A DNA stretch of 64,000 bases from Flavobacterium sp. MC2016-06 (GCF_009711165.2 NZ_WMID02000007.1:143518-207517), one strand, 5' to 3'. Positions 17,340 through 26,452 are shown, numbered from the stretch's first letter. Numbers and translations: made by a program. The notes: generated by a model from the sequence alone, not told the origin.

Positions 17340-19247
17340 TTATTTCGCTTTCTTCAAATGTTTGTCGAGAAATTTTTCCATAGCGCCATAAAAATCAAAA
17401 CGATTGTTCTGATTGCGGAAGCCATGACCTTCATCATTTTTTACCATATATTCTACAATAACACCGCGTTTTTTTAACGCTTCAACCATTTGGTCGCTTT
17501 CTGCTTTGTTTACTCTTGGGTCGTTTGCTCCCTGTGCGATAAACAAAGGCGTTTTAATTTTGTCTGCATGCAAAGCTGGTGATGCTGATGCAAGCAGTAA
17601 ACTATCTTTTTTAGGATCACCAACCATTTCGTGAAATTGATCTAAATAAGGTGTCCAATAAGGCGGAATCGTATTCATAAACGTAAACAAATTACTTACG
17701 CCAACATAATCTACTGCCGCCGCATACAAATCTGGTGTAAAGGCAACACCGGCAAGAGTAGCATAACCGCCATAACTACCGCCATAAATAGCAATTCGTT
17801 TTTCATCGGCAATACCTTCTTTTTTTAGCCATTCAACACCATCAGTAACATCGTCCTGCATTGTTTTTCCCCATTGTTTAAAACTTGCTTCCCAAAATTT
17901 CTTTCCATAGCCTGTACTTCCTCTAAAATTCATTTGTAAAACAGCATAACCGCGATTGGCTAAAAACTGAACTTCTGGATTATAATACCAGCCATCTCTT
18001 GCCCAAGGTCCGCCATGCGGATTGATAATAACAGGCAGGTTTTTAGGCTCAATTCCAATCGGAAGCGTTAAGTAACCATGAATTTCCAGACCGTCTCTAG
18101 ATTTATAAGTAATTGGTTTAATGTGGCTCATTTGTGTTTCCTTTATCCAAGGATATGGATTTGAAACTTCTTTAATTTCTGCAGTTTTAAAATCATACAG
18201 ATAAAATTTACCTGGAGTTCGGTCATTGCCAGCCCACGCAATAGCTTTGGTTCGGGCATCGTCATAACTTACAATTTCGGTTTCGTAGCCTTCAAATTTC
18301 TTTTTCAGATTGTTTTGAATTTCTTCCCAATCTTTGTCAAAAAAATGTTTTTCCTGCTTTTCACCTTCCCAGTTAACAGAAGTTAAGACTTGTTTTTTTC
18401 TGTCGTAATCAATAGCGCTCAAATCATACTTAGGGTCAGCAAATAATTCTTTTACGTTTTTCTTACCAATCGGATCGTATTCTACCAAAACCACTTTATC
18501 TTTTCCGATATTGCTTAGTGTATAAATATTTTTATTGTCTTTATCAAAACAAGAAGGGGTAAAAATATCTTTGTACGTAGTTGTAATCAAAGGTGTAAAA
18601 GGTTCTTTTTCTGAATTTCTGTAATTCCAGGTAATGTTTACGCCATCTGTTTTAGAAGCCAGACGAATTACACCATTGTTGTCTGTACACCAGGCGTCGA
18701 AGTTTTCTTTGTTGTTGTAAAGAAGTGTCAGCGTTCCTGTTTCGACATTTAGAAGATAAGGATCAAAAAATTCTTTTACCCTTTTGTTAATCTGCACAAT
18801 GAGTTCTTTTTCTTTTCCTTTAATGTCAATTAGCTGATCTGTAATATCGCTTCTCACACCCGGAAAAGGGGTTAAAGCTTTTAAATCTGTTCCATCTGCT
18901 TTTACAGAAAAAAGCTGAAAATTTTCATCTCCGCCAATGTCTTGCGTATATACAACTCTGTCACCTTTCCAGAAATAATTAGAAATACTTCGCAAAGTAT
19001 CTGTAGTAACACGAACCGATTTTTCGTCGCCTACTTTTTGTACAAAAACATTCATTTTTCCTTTATAATCGGCGCGATAGCTAAAATAATTTCCATCGGG
19101 CGAAATACGGAAGGTACTTTTTTCTCCATTTTTGAAGAAAGTTTTTACGTCAATTAATGGGGCAGGGCTTTCTTTTGGTTCCTGTTTGCAGGAAATAAAA
19201 AGTGTTGCCAAAACAACTAAAACGGATAACATTGATTTTCTGATCAT
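17340..19247 (-). CDS. S9-family prolyl oligopeptidase-like lipoprotein
   Basis: A 635-residue protein with a lipoprotein signal (Cys20 in LATLFISC), so it probably sits in the periplasm or on the outer membrane. Residues about 30-370 form a beta-propeller-like region with repeated 'WxxDNNG' blades. The C-terminal alpha/beta hydrolase domain carries the catalytic triad Ser491 (YGGSYGGYA), Asp576 (GANDPRV) and His608 (DEGHGF). This is the dipeptidyl/acyl-peptidase architecture of family S9, which cleaves short peptides. It is transcribed alone, divergent from the DUF5995-like gene. Exact substrate specificity is unknown. Confidence 0.9.
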   Translation of the reverse strand: MIRKSMLSVLVVLATLFISCKQEPKESPAPLIDVKTFFKNGEKSTFRISPDGNYFSYRADYKGKMNVFVQKVGDEKSVRVTTDTLRSISNYFWKGDRVVYTQDIGGDENFQLFSVKADGTDLKALTPFPGVRSDITDQLIDIKGKEKELIVQINKRVKEFFDPYLLNVETGTLTLLYNNKENFDAWCTDNNGVIRLASKTDGVNITWNYRNSEKEPFTPLITTTYKDIFTPSCFDKDNKNIYTLSNIGKDKVVLVEYDPIGKKNVKELFADPKYDLSAIDYDRKKQVLTSVNWEGEKQEKHFFDKDWEEIQNNLKKKFEGYETEIVSYDDARTKAIAWAGNDRTPGKFYLYDFKTAEIKEVSNPYPWIKETQMSHIKPITYKSRDGLEIHGYLTLPIGIEPKNLPVIINPHGGPWARDGWYYNPEVQFLANRGYAVLQMNFRGSTGYGKKFWEASFKQWGKTMQDDVTDGVEWLKKEGIADEKRIAIYGGSYGGYATLAGVAFTPDLYAAAVDYVGVSNLFTFMNTIPPYWTPYLDQFHEMVGDPKKDSLLLASASPALHADKIKTPLFIAQGANDPRVNKAESDQMVEALKKRGVIVEYMVKNDEGHGFRNQNNRFDFYGAMEKFLDKHLKKAK

Positions 19248-19553
19248 ACTTTGATTTTTTTGATTGTGATGAAATTGAAACTGTTTAAAAATAACATTTT
19301 TAAATATTGTATAATATTGAAAATATGACTTTTATCAAATCAAAAATAAGAAAAAGTTTGCAATAAAATTCTGAAGAATTAAATTGTTTTATCGAGTGTT
19401 TTTTGTTTCTCGCGAAGTCGTAGAAGTGTAAAGTTTGTTTTTTTTAGAGTAAAAGAAAAGAAATAACAAGATAATTAGTTCAAAAAAAATACTCTTTGAC
19501 AGATTAAAATAATTATATTCGCTTGTAACTAATTTAATCATAACCAACTTATA

Positions 19554-20345
19554 ATGAGTATAAAACAAGCAACAACTATAGATGAGGTCATTCAGTTTTT
19601 GGATGAAATAATAGAAGTGTCAAAACTAGAACAAAGCGCTATAGGTTTGTTTACTATGTTATATCGTGAAGTTACGGTAAGAATAAAAGGAGGAATTGCA
19701 GATGGTTCTTTTCAAAACGGCGAGCGAATGGAAAAACTCGATGTTATTTTTGCCAATCGCTACATAAAAGCCTATTACCAATATAAAGCCAAAGAAAAAC
19801 CATCTGAATGCTGGGAATTTTCCTTTCAGCAGGCAGAAACCTTTTGGCCAATAGTATTGCAGCATTTATTGCTCGGAATGAATGCTCATATAAATCTTGA
19901 TTTAGGAGTAGCCGCAGCGGAAGTAAGTACAAAAGAAAATATAGCAGACTTAAAAGCTGATTTTGATAAAATAAATTTCATTCTTAGTAGTTTAGTCGGA
20001 GGTGTAGAAACATGCTTAATCAAAATTTGGCCAACGCTCACGTTTTTACTAAAATTAACAGGCAAATTAGATACTTTCTTTATAGACTTTAGCATGCAGA
20101 CTGCCAGAGATGGTGCTTGGAAATTTGCCAATGAATTTGTCGTACTTCCAGAAAACCAAACAGAAGCCTGTATACAGGAAAGAGATAAGAAAATTACAGA
20201 AATTGCACGCTTAGTTTCAAACCCTGGTTATTATGTTAGTGCTATTTTTAAATTCATTCGCATATTTGAAAAAGGAACTGTGGCTCAAAAAATAATCGAT
20301 TTGCAGATAATGGAAGCAAAGAATATGGAGTGTGCTGCGGTATGA
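19554..20345 (+). CDS. DUF5995-like protein
   Basis: A 263-residue helical, probably cytoplasmic protein without signal peptide. The pattern IGLFTMLYREVTVRIKGGI, then MEKLDVIFANRYIKAYY and WPIVLQHLLLGMNAHINLDLGVAA, is characteristic of the DUF5995 family. Its conserved HxN/D-type residues (MNAHINLDLG) suggest a metal- or cofactor-binding helical bundle. It has its own promoter region (TTTG with TATATTCG near 19514, close to the Bacteroidota consensus) and a strong terminator. The function of the family is not established. Confidence 0.65.
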   Translation: MSIKQATTIDEVIQFLDEIIEVSKLEQSAIGLFTMLYREVTVRIKGGIADGSFQNGERMEKLDVIFANRYIKAYYQYKAKEKPSECWEFSFQQAETFWPIVLQHLLLGMNAHINLDLGVAAAEVSTKENIADLKADFDKINFILSSLVGGVETCLIKIWPTLTFLLKLTGKLDTFFIDFSMQTARDGAWKFANEFVVLPENQTEACIQERDKKITEIARLVSNPGYYVSAIFKFIRIFEKGTVAQKIIDLQIMEAKNMECAAV

Positions 20346-20379
20346 TTTGAATAAAAATACTAGAAAGACTCTATAAAAT

Positions 20380-20420
20380 AAAACCGTTGATAGAAATTTC
20401 TATCAACGGTTTTTTTATTT
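20380..20420. terminator. Intrinsic terminator after DUF5995-like gene
   Basis: A perfect 17-base inverted repeat with no spacer (AACCGTTGATAGAAA / TTTCTATCAACGGTT) followed by T8. Confidence 0.85.
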
Positions 20421-20590
20421 TACACAATAAATTTATTTCAAAATAACGTATTAGAAATTCAATTTAAATTCATGTTTGTTAATTTCGTTCGGCTTATCCG
20501 ATTTAAATTGTATGTCTTTTATTTGATCTAATTTTGGATCAATTTCTACTTTCGAATTGATTTTGGCTTGTTTATTAATAGCCGTATTAT

Positions 20591-21049
20591 CTATTTTATT
20601 AATTCTAATTTTATTGTATCAATTAATACTCTGTTATCTTTTATGGTGTAGGATTCAGTTATATTTTTCCATTTACCATTTTGTTTAAATAGTATTATTC
20701 TATCTTTCAAATCTAACCACACTTCAAGTTGAATATATTTCTCGTTTGTAGGATTTACTGTAACTACATATTGATTTCTTTTTTCAGTTTCTTCAATTTT
20801 AACTTGACTATTAGAAGACTTTAAGTCAATGTTTTGATTTTGAATGTTTGACTTTTCGGCACCTAGAAATACAGTAAAAAAGAGTTTACTTTTGCCGATT
20901 TTTAGTTTTGTAAAAAGCTTAAATTCAGGATACCAGCTGTGAAGCATGACTTTTGGTTTTTCTGCAAATCTTATTGTATCCTGACCATAGATGCTATTTA
21001 AGGATGTAAATATACAAATCAACAATAGTGTAATTTTGTTCGTGCTCAT
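20591..21049 (-). CDS. Secreted protein of unknown function, possibly frameshifted at its 3' end
   Basis: A 152-residue exported protein: signal peptide MSTNKITLLLICIFTSLNSIYG, then a short beta-rich body. I recognise no family. The frame ends in TAG at 20591, but another minus-strand frame stays open past it to a TAA near 20455 and encodes about 45 low-complexity residues (...KINSKVEIDPKLDQIKD...), so a recent frameshift may have cut off the tail. It lies in a run of small accessory genes bounded by a repeated motif (21165-21200). Confidence 0.55.
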   Translation of the reverse strand: MSTNKITLLLICIFTSLNSIYGQDTIRFAEKPKVMLHSWYPEFKLFTKLKIGKSKLFFTVFLGAEKSNIQNQNIDLKSSNSQVKIEETEKRNQYVVTVNPTNEKYIQLEVWLDLKDRIILFKQNGKWKNITESYTIKDNRVLIDTIKLELIK

Positions 21050-21159
21050 TTTATAAATTTCCTCAAAAAGTATTGAAGTTTTCAGATGTTAGAAAATTTT
21101 AAAACCGAGGATTTTCGGCTAAACGAAAATAGAAAAAAGGCTAATTCTGCTAAAACTCA

Positions 21160-21205
21160 AATCCGTACTAACTTTGTTGATATATATCTGCGCAATCGGT
21201 ATAAT
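21160..21205. repeat. Cassette-boundary repeat, copy 1
   Basis: The stretch beginning AAATCCGTACTAACTTTG and continuing GATATATATCTGCGCAATCG recurs with changes at 21487-21530 and 23963-24006. It lies exactly between two minus-strand genes. Confidence 0.5.
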
Positions 21206-21217
21206 TATTAATTTGAT

Positions 21218-21454
21218 TTAGGTATTAAAAATTATCAATAGAAATATAAGCATTCCAAAAAAGATAACTCCTACCATATGATTTAATGTACCACTTTCAT
21301 TCTTCTTCTTATTTCCATCTGGTGACCATACATTTGAAAATGAAGTAGAATTATTGTTTTTTATTAAGCTTTCGATATTTAAATAAACATATCTAATTGA
21401 TGCTCCCAAAAACTCTAATATATACCTGCCTAGTATTATTTGTAAAAAATCCAT
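21218..21454 (-). CDS. Small membrane protein
   Basis: A 78-residue protein with a hydrophobic N-terminal segment (residues 3-30) and a C-terminal transmembrane helix (MVGVIFFGMLIFLLIIF), joined by a hydrophilic Asn/Ser/Lys linker. No family is recognised. It is bounded on both sides by copies of the same boundary repeat, as a single-gene cassette would be. The gene call rests on length, membrane pattern and context. Confidence 0.5.
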   Translation of the reverse strand: MDFLQIILGRYILEFLGASIRYVYLNIESLIKNNNSTSFSNVWSPDGNKKKNESGTLNHMVGVIFFGMLIFLLIIFNT

Positions 21455-21486
21455 ATATTTTATGTGTCGTTCTAAAATAGATTTAA

Positions 21487-21530
21487 ATCTCTGCTAACTT
21501 TGAGGATACAGGTCTGTGATATCATCGGGC
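21487..21530. repeat. Cassette-boundary repeat, copy 2
   Basis: AAATCTCTGCTAACTTTG followed by a diverged ATACAGGTCTGTGATAT core. This is the most degenerate of the three copies and lies between the genes that end at 21454 and 21550. Confidence 0.4.
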
Positions 21531-21549
21531 ATAGCATTAAGTTGTATCT

Positions 21550-22155
21550 TTATTTGTATCGATTATCAACTTTTACTCTATATTCAGTCGCTCGGTCAAT
21601 ATTATTTCCATTCTTATCAACTTCAAAAAGATAAAGTTCTTTTTCTGTTCCTGTAGCAGAATTAATTTCTTTCTCTTTTATTTCAAGGTTTCTTAAATTA
21701 TTTAGATTGTCAATTTTATCTCTGTCTAATGTTATTTTGTTACCTTCAATTTTGTAAGTTCCGTAATAAAAGTTACTCATTCCAATTGCAGAGTTGTCAA
21801 AAATATAAGTTCCATTTGTTTTGAAATCAATGCCAATTCCATTATAATCTCCGTTATAGAATACTTTCAGAAGTGTTGGTTTATTAAAGTCATTCTGAAT
21901 TTGTATATCAATTGTCAATATTATACCAATAAAAAGTAAGCCTATAAATGTCAACGAGAAACTCTTAATCTTATTCTCTGTTTTGTAAAGTTTGATTTCT
22001 TTTAATAAAGTTTGAACAAATACAAATACTCCAATCAAGATTAGTACACTCCAAATCAAAGATTCTCCAAAGTAGTCACCATACTTTAACTTCAATGTCA
22101 AATTCGTTAAAAGACCTCCAATTATTAGTATTAAAATCAGTCTTAATAGTCTCAT
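21550..22155 (-). CDS. Inner-membrane protein of unknown function
   Basis: A 201-residue protein with three hydrophobic helices in its first 85 residues (MRLLRLILILIIGGLLTN, SLIWSVLILIGVFVFV, FSLTFIGLLFIGIILTI), then a soluble beta-rich domain with NGTYIFDNSAIGMSNFYYGTY and a Lys/Glu-rich end. The soluble part resembles the short lipocalin-like stretches common in flavobacterial orphan genes (a 'GTYKIEGNKITL' beta hairpin). No named family is recognised. Confidence 0.6.
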   Translation of the reverse strand: MRLLRLILILIIGGLLTNLTLKLKYGDYFGESLIWSVLILIGVFVFVQTLLKEIKLYKTENKIKSFSLTFIGLLFIGIILTIDIQIQNDFNKPTLLKVFYNGDYNGIGIDFKTNGTYIFDNSAIGMSNFYYGTYKIEGNKITLDRDKIDNLNNLRNLEIKEKEINSATGTEKELYLFEVDKNGNNIDRATEYRVKVDNRYK

Positions 22156-22243
22156 TTAATTTTGGGATGTTATTTGTTTAATTTACCAGTTATTATAACT
22201 GTAGGCAGATTTGTAATCATAAGTATTCTTTCTGAACTAAGTT

Positions 22244-23311
22244 TTACAGCTGTTTCTTTTTCAAAACCTGATCATAATTTGTATTAATTAATTCTCCAAT
22301 CAAATTAGAATTATTATGATTTAACAAAATAACCATTCCCCAATTAGATTTCTTATCGTAAGCAAAAATGGAAGCGCATCCCATTGTATTTCCAGTTTTA
22401 TAAAAGTAAACATCATCACCGTTTCGTTCCATTTGTTGTCCAAAACCTACTTCTCTTTCTGTATTTTTAAAAAAAGTGGTTTCGGCAATTGGGGTTGCTT
22501 TTGCGATTTCGCCTTTATTTGATAAAAGGATTTTTAGCAACTTCGTTAAGTCGGCGGTGTTCGATTTTAGTAAACCAGCTGGAGCAATCAAAGAGTTCCA
22601 ATTAAAAAAATCCTGTGCGGCTCCGTTAAACTCATAGCCCGTAACTTTGTTTTTTACATTAAATGATGAGGTCAAAGTATTTTCCATTTTGGCAGGCAAA
22701 AGAATTTTTTCTTTTAGCACTTCTTCAAAACTCTTTGCATATACTTTTTCTAATATCATCCCCATCAAAGTATAGCTTATATTAGAATAACGATAACTTC
22801 CGTAATCTATTAGTTTTGTATTTTCGTTGATAAGAGCATGAACACTTTCTTTGCTTATGTCTAATGGCTGTTTTGGGTTTAGCTCCATTAGTTTTTTAAA
22901 GTCAAAATTGGGTAAACCAGATTGATGTGAAGCTAGATCTGAAATTTTAATTGTGCCTTTAATTTCTTTTGATAATACATATTCTTTTGGAAGGTAATCG
23001 TCTATAAAATCATCAATTTTTAATTTGCCTTCGTTGTTGGCTTGTGCAATTAAATTTCCCGTAAGAAGTTTGGTAACAGATCCTATTTCATAAATTGTAT
23101 TTTCGTCTACAGCGACTTTACTTTCTTTGCTGATTTTTCCGTAATTGAAAAAAGAGGTTGTACCATTTTCAACAAATCCAATGCTAATGGCGACTTCCGG
23201 ATTTTTATTAGAAATTGCACGACAGATTGAATCGATTTTTTTTGCTGCAGCTTGTCCAGAAACAAGTTGACTTGTTATGAATAAAATTAAAACGCTGGTT
23301 ATTGTTTTCAT
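22244..23311 (-). CDS. Serine hydrolase, class C beta-lactamase fold
   Basis: A 355-residue exported protein (signal peptide 1-20, ending VSGQ) with the three motifs of the penicillin-binding/class C fold: Ser78-x-x-Lys81 (GSVTK), Tyr175-Ser-Asn177 (YRYSN) and Lys305-Thr-Gly307 (YKTG). The fold also covers D-aminopeptidases and esterases, and this short branch is common in Bacteroidota, so a true beta-lactamase role should not be assumed. It probably acts in the periplasm on a peptide or ester. It is 36 bases from the adenylate-kinase-like gene, on the same strand. Confidence 0.85.
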   Translation of the reverse strand: MKTITSVLILFITSQLVSGQAAAKKIDSICRAISNKNPEVAISIGFVENGTTSFFNYGKISKESKVAVDENTIYEIGSVTKLLTGNLIAQANNEGKLKIDDFIDDYLPKEYVLSKEIKGTIKISDLASHQSGLPNFDFKKLMELNPKQPLDISKESVHALINENTKLIDYGSYRYSNISYTLMGMILEKVYAKSFEEVLKEKILLPAKMENTLTSSFNVKNKVTGYEFNGAAQDFFNWNSLIAPAGLLKSNTADLTKLLKILLSNKGEIAKATPIAETTFFKNTEREVGFGQQMERNGDDVYFYKTGNTMGCASIFAYDKKSNWGMVILLNHNNSNLIGELINTNYDQVLKKKQL

Positions 23312-23347
23312 TGGTTGGTAGTTTTCAGTATAATTATCGAGTAAATG

Positions 23348-23911
23348 TTACAAGCTCGCTTTTATTCGTTTTGTGATTTCTTCAATCGTTCCCAATCCGT
23401 CAAAAGTCAAAACATTGATTTTAGATTTCATATATTCAATTGCAGGTCTCGTTGAATTTTCAAAAATTTCAATTCTTTTGATATGAATTTCAGGGTTTAA
23501 ATCGTCTTTTCTAACCGAAGTTTCGGCTCTTTTTTTGGCTCTTTTTAAAAGTTCAGATTTTGGAACATCAATATTCAGCACTTTTCCAATCTTCATGTTT
23601 TTAGATTCAATAAGTTCTATTAAATCATCTACTTGCGGTTTTGTTCTAGGATAACCATCTAAAATTATCCCTTTGCTAGATCTGTTTTCATCCAATATTT
23701 TACTAAAAAAGTTCTTGATAATTGCATCTGGAACTAAATCTCCTTTTTCTTCATATTCAGACATTATTTTTCCAATTTCGGTTTCATTTTGCTTTTCTAA
23801 ACGGCATCTGTCTCCTGTTGAAATATGTTCAAAATGAAGCTGTTCTTTTAAAATTTCGCATTGAGTTCCTTTTCCAGAATATGGTGGTCCAGTTATGATT
23901 AAAATTTCCAT
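23348..23911 (-). CDS. Adenylate-kinase-like nucleoside monophosphate kinase
   Basis: A 187-residue cytoplasmic kinase with the P-loop GPPYSGKGT at residues 8-16 (Gly-x-x-x-x-Gly-Lys-Gly-Thr), the NMP-binding HISTGDRCR, the DGYPRTKPQ hinge and a short lid (RAKKRAETSVRKDDL). It transfers phosphate between nucleoside mono- and triphosphates. The lid is short and lacks Cys, and the sequence differs from a housekeeping Adk, so I read it as an accessory paralogue inside the cassette-like run. Substrate preference is open. Confidence 0.8.
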   Translation of the reverse strand: MEILIITGPPYSGKGTQCEILKEQLHFEHISTGDRCRLEKQNETEIGKIMSEYEEKGDLVPDAIIKNFFSKILDENRSSKGIILDGYPRTKPQVDDLIELIESKNMKIGKVLNIDVPKSELLKRAKKRAETSVRKDDLNPEIHIKRIEIFENSTRPAIEYMKSKINVLTFDGLGTIEEITKRIKASL

Positions 23912-23962
23912 TTATTGTAATTTATTGATTTTAATTTTTTTGCTTTTAAAATTCTGATGATT

Positions 23963-24006
23963 GTAAATCCGCGCTAACGTTGTGGATATATCTGCGCAAT
24001 TGGGCA
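23963..24006. repeat. Cassette-boundary repeat, copy 3
   Basis: AAATCCGCGCTAACGTTG then GATATATCTGCGCAATTG: the best-preserved copy, at the outer (right) end of the run. An inverted partial copy (GCCCCGATAGCGCAGAT) follows at 24182. The remaining bases up to 24260 show no gene. Confidence 0.5.
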
Positions 24007-24260
24007 AACTACGATTAGTTTCATCAAGTTGATGTTTGATTATTTTGTAAACGGATTATAGACTTTAAAAGTAGTTTGTTTAGAATTAAATTCCTTACGG
24101 GAAGCCGTAATTTTTTAATTTTTATTAGCATAATAAAGTATCAAATTCTACAAAAGCTGACTTGTATCATTAGATATTATAGCCCCGATAGCGCAGATTT
24201 GCAGTAATAAGTGTTCAAAACCTTAAATTGGATTTTTTCAGATCTGAAAGAATTAAACCC

Positions 24261-24370
24261 AATATTGTCATTTCGACGAAGGAGAAATCACACGCGTAAA
24301 TCGACAAAGATTGACAATATTTTTTGAGGAGTTTCTAGTGCGATTTCTCCTTCGTCGAAATGACAGTATT
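24261..24370. repeat. Palindromic repeat family A, copy 2
   Basis: The left arm contains TGTCATTTCGACGAAGGAG from 24266 and the complementary right arm ends near 24365, extended by AATATT / AGTATT flanks. The middle is shared with copy 4 (TAAATCGACAAAGATTG), showing descent from one element. Confidence 0.8.
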
Positions 24371-24491
24371 GCAAAAAAAATAGGCATGAGTAAGTTTTGA
24401 ATATCGGTTGTATACAATCGGTTTTATACAATCACTTCAATGTGATTTGTTATTTATAATTTCGATCCGAAGAAAAATAACTAAATAAATT

Positions 24492-24845
24492 ATGGAAATA
24501 AAAAATAAAGAACAAGTCACAGAATTTTTAGAATTAATGAATAGAGGAAACTATTTTACAAAATTAAAACAGGAGAATAAAATTGAAAAGTCTTTTGTCG
24601 TGCCAATTAAAGTATCTTGTTATAATGAATTGAATATCATGATTTCAGATCTTCTTAAAGCAAGTATTTTAATCCTTACAAGCGATACAGAAAATTTGTC
24701 AAATTGTACCACCAACACTAATATTAATGCATTGACTTTGCTTGAAATTGCTTTACAACTTCTGCCAGAGGAAGAAATGGAATTGTTGGATGATTTGCAT
24801 AAGATTCATTTACAGTCTGATGCAACTTTACTCAACAAAGTATAA
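24492..24845 (+). CDS. Small protein of unknown function
   Basis: A 117-residue, Leu/Glu-rich, probably helical soluble protein (MEIKNKEQVTEFLELMN... to ...QSDATLLNKV) preceded by an A-rich leader. It has no signal peptide and no motif I recognise. A near-perfect palindrome of family B follows 27 bases downstream and may terminate it. It is called a gene from its length, codon pattern and start context only. Confidence 0.5.
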   Translation: MEIKNKEQVTEFLELMNRGNYFTKLKQENKIEKSFVVPIKVSCYNELNIMISDLLKASILILTSDTENLSNCTTNTNINALTLLEIALQLLPEEEMELLDDLHKIHLQSDATLLNKV

Positions 24846-24868
24846 AATTAAATAAACCTATTATGAAG

Positions 24869-24968
24869 CTGCGCAAATGTCTCCTGACTTTGCGCCGTTC
24901 CTAATTGTTTATTTTATTTTTGTTGTGGTTTTAGTTTGCGGGCGCAAAGTCAGGAGACATTTGCGCAG
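24869..24968. repeat. Palindromic repeat family B, copy 1
   Basis: Perfect 28-base arms (24869-24896 and 24941-24968; core GTCTCCTGACTTTGCGCC) around a 44-base T-rich loop. Bases 24969-25075 hold further degenerate pieces with 'TTTGC-GAGCG' patterns. The arms are translatable, but no gene is supported. Confidence 0.8.
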
Positions 24969-25085
24969 CGATGTAGAGAAGGAATGCTTTGCGGAGCGAG
25001 GACTTTGCACAGCGATCGCGACTTTTCATTTGGAACACTTCGCAGAGCGGGGGGAAGGAATGCTTTGCAGAGTGGGTGTTTTATT

Positions 25086-25643
25086 TTAATAAGCATTGCT
25101 GCCTGAAATAGTGAGTGTATGTTCTGTTTTTATGGAAGGACAGCATCTGCCGTCATTTTCAGTATATTCGAGTTTTTCTACATAAATTTTCCCATTATTT
25201 ATTTTGTCAAATTCAAACAAATAATCAGGCTCATACCCAGCTATAACGTTAACTACGAATCCATCATTTTGATACAAAGTTAAACCTTGTCCAACTATTG
25301 CATTTCCACCTTGATTTGAAGCAAGTGAAAAGTAAATTGCAACATCCTCAATTCCATCACCTGTAAAATCTCCAGTATATGATTCTTGAATGTCAAGAAT
25401 AGCTTCGTGAGATTTGAGAATTTTAGGTAAATATTTACGAAATTGTTTCTCTGCTAATCGTATAGCATCGTTTGTTGAAATTGACTTTTTTGGTGATTGC
25501 TTTTCTTTTAAATTCAGTTCCCTTTCTTTTAATAGCAATTCTTTCTCCTTTAATTCCAGTTCTTTCTCTTTATTTAAATTATTACAACTTATCAAAATAA
25601 ATAAAATTAATGTTAAAGCTATAAAACTAAATTTTGGTTTCAT
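25086..25643 (-). CDS. Lipoprotein with calcium-loop-like motif
   Basis: A 185-residue lipoprotein: MKPKFSFIALTLILFILISC with a lipobox Cys at residue 20. Residues 25-50 are a Lys/Glu/Leu heptad-like coiled coil (KEKELELKEKELLLKEREL). The second half has a FG-GAP/EF-hand-like GDFTGDGIEDVAIYF and a Cys-Cys pair (RCCPS). The Asp-rich loop resembles those in the two secreted immunity-like proteins at 30424 and 31278. Its position at the edge of the effector island suggests an envelope-protective role, but no function is proven. Confidence 0.6.
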   Translation of the reverse strand: MKPKFSFIALTLILFILISCNNLNKEKELELKEKELLLKERELNLKEKQSPKKSISTNDAIRLAEKQFRKYLPKILKSHEAILDIQESYTGDFTGDGIEDVAIYFSLASNQGGNAIVGQGLTLYQNDGFVVNVIAGYEPDYLFEFDKINNGKIYVEKLEYTENDGRCCPSIKTEHTLTISGSNAY

Positions 25644-25737
25644 ATTTCTAAATTTTTGTTATTGTTTTAGTTTGAAAGACTTAATACAGGAGTCGCAATT
25701 TTTAAGGTAAAAGATCTTCGCATAGCGGGTTATATTT

Positions 25738-26286
25738 TTATTCTTGATTTTCTTCCTGTGCTTGTTCCTCTTCTTGTTGTCTTCTTTTTTGTTCTTCCTC
25801 AGCTTTTTGTTCTTCCTCTTCTACTGATTGTTTTTTTTGATATTCGTCTTCTTTATCTTCATTGTCTTCTTTTTGTTGAATAAGATCGTCTTCATTAGTA
25901 ACATAAGTAGTTGTTGAGCAGTCTCCATCATTGCCAATAATTTTTATTGTGTAATCTACACCACGGTCACTTGTGAATGAAGCCTCACCACTTGAAATGT
26001 CAGGAGGTGTAAAATGAGAATTGTCAAGCCAGCCTCCATTTGGCCAATGAATTTCAGTCAATTCATTATTCTCTATTTCTACAAGAAGTGTATATGTTGA
26101 ACTGGTTCCTGTTTCTGAATAATAATAATCAATTTCCGCACAATATGTTCCGTCTGGATATCCATCCTCTTCATAATTACTTAAAGCATGTTCTTGTTGA
26201 TAATTACTATTTGACTTTTTGCATTCAAAAAATAAAATCGTCAAGCAAAGAATTGAATATATTTTTAAATATTTTTTAAAATTCAT
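25738..26286 (-). CDS. Lipoprotein with charged coiled-coil tail
   Basis: A 182-residue putative lipoprotein: MNFKKYLKIYSILCLTILFFEC precedes a Lys-rich stretch, and Cys22 would be lipidated. The middle (YPDGTYCAEIDYYYSETGTSSTYTLLVEIENNELTEIHWPNGGW) is a compact beta domain. Residues about 130-182 are almost entirely Glu, Gln, Lys and Arg, a low-complexity coiled coil. I recognise no family. It lies between palindrome-derived repeat pieces (25705-25735 and 26318-26390) within the effector island. Confidence 0.6.
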   Translation of the reverse strand: MNFKKYLKIYSILCLTILFFECKKSNSNYQQEHALSNYEEDGYPDGTYCAEIDYYYSETGTSSTYTLLVEIENNELTEIHWPNGGWLDNSHFTPPDISSGEASFTSDRGVDYTIKIIGNDGDCSTTTYVTNEDDLIQQKEDNEDKEDEYQKKQSVEEEEQKAEEEQKRRQQEEEQAQEENQE

Positions 26287-26317
26287 TTTTTATTTTTTGG
26301 TATTTAATTAATACCTA

Positions 26318-26390
26318 AGCTTCGTGAAGTCTCCAAACTTCGCACAGCGATTAGTTATTTTATATAGGAATACTTCGCATAGCGAAATCT
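26318..26390. repeat. Degenerate family B repeat pieces
   Basis: Two stretches of the form GAAGTCTCC...ACTTCGCACAGCGA and ACTTCGCATAGCGAAAT, clearly related to the arms of the family B palindrome at 60936-61048, but too decayed to form a full stem. Confidence 0.5.
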
Positions 26391-26452
26391 TTTAATTAAT
26401 AGGGATAATATTATTTTATTATATAACTATTTGTTTAAATTATCTTTTACAA

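Noticed and set aside
22244..23311. Antibiotic-resistance beta-lactamase
   Set aside because: The motif set also fits D-aminopeptidases and esterases, and nothing in the surroundings supports a resistance role.
24877..25089. A 70-codon plus-strand frame
   Set aside because: It is produced by the family B palindrome and its degenerate neighbours; the frame changes with each repeat unit and has no start context.
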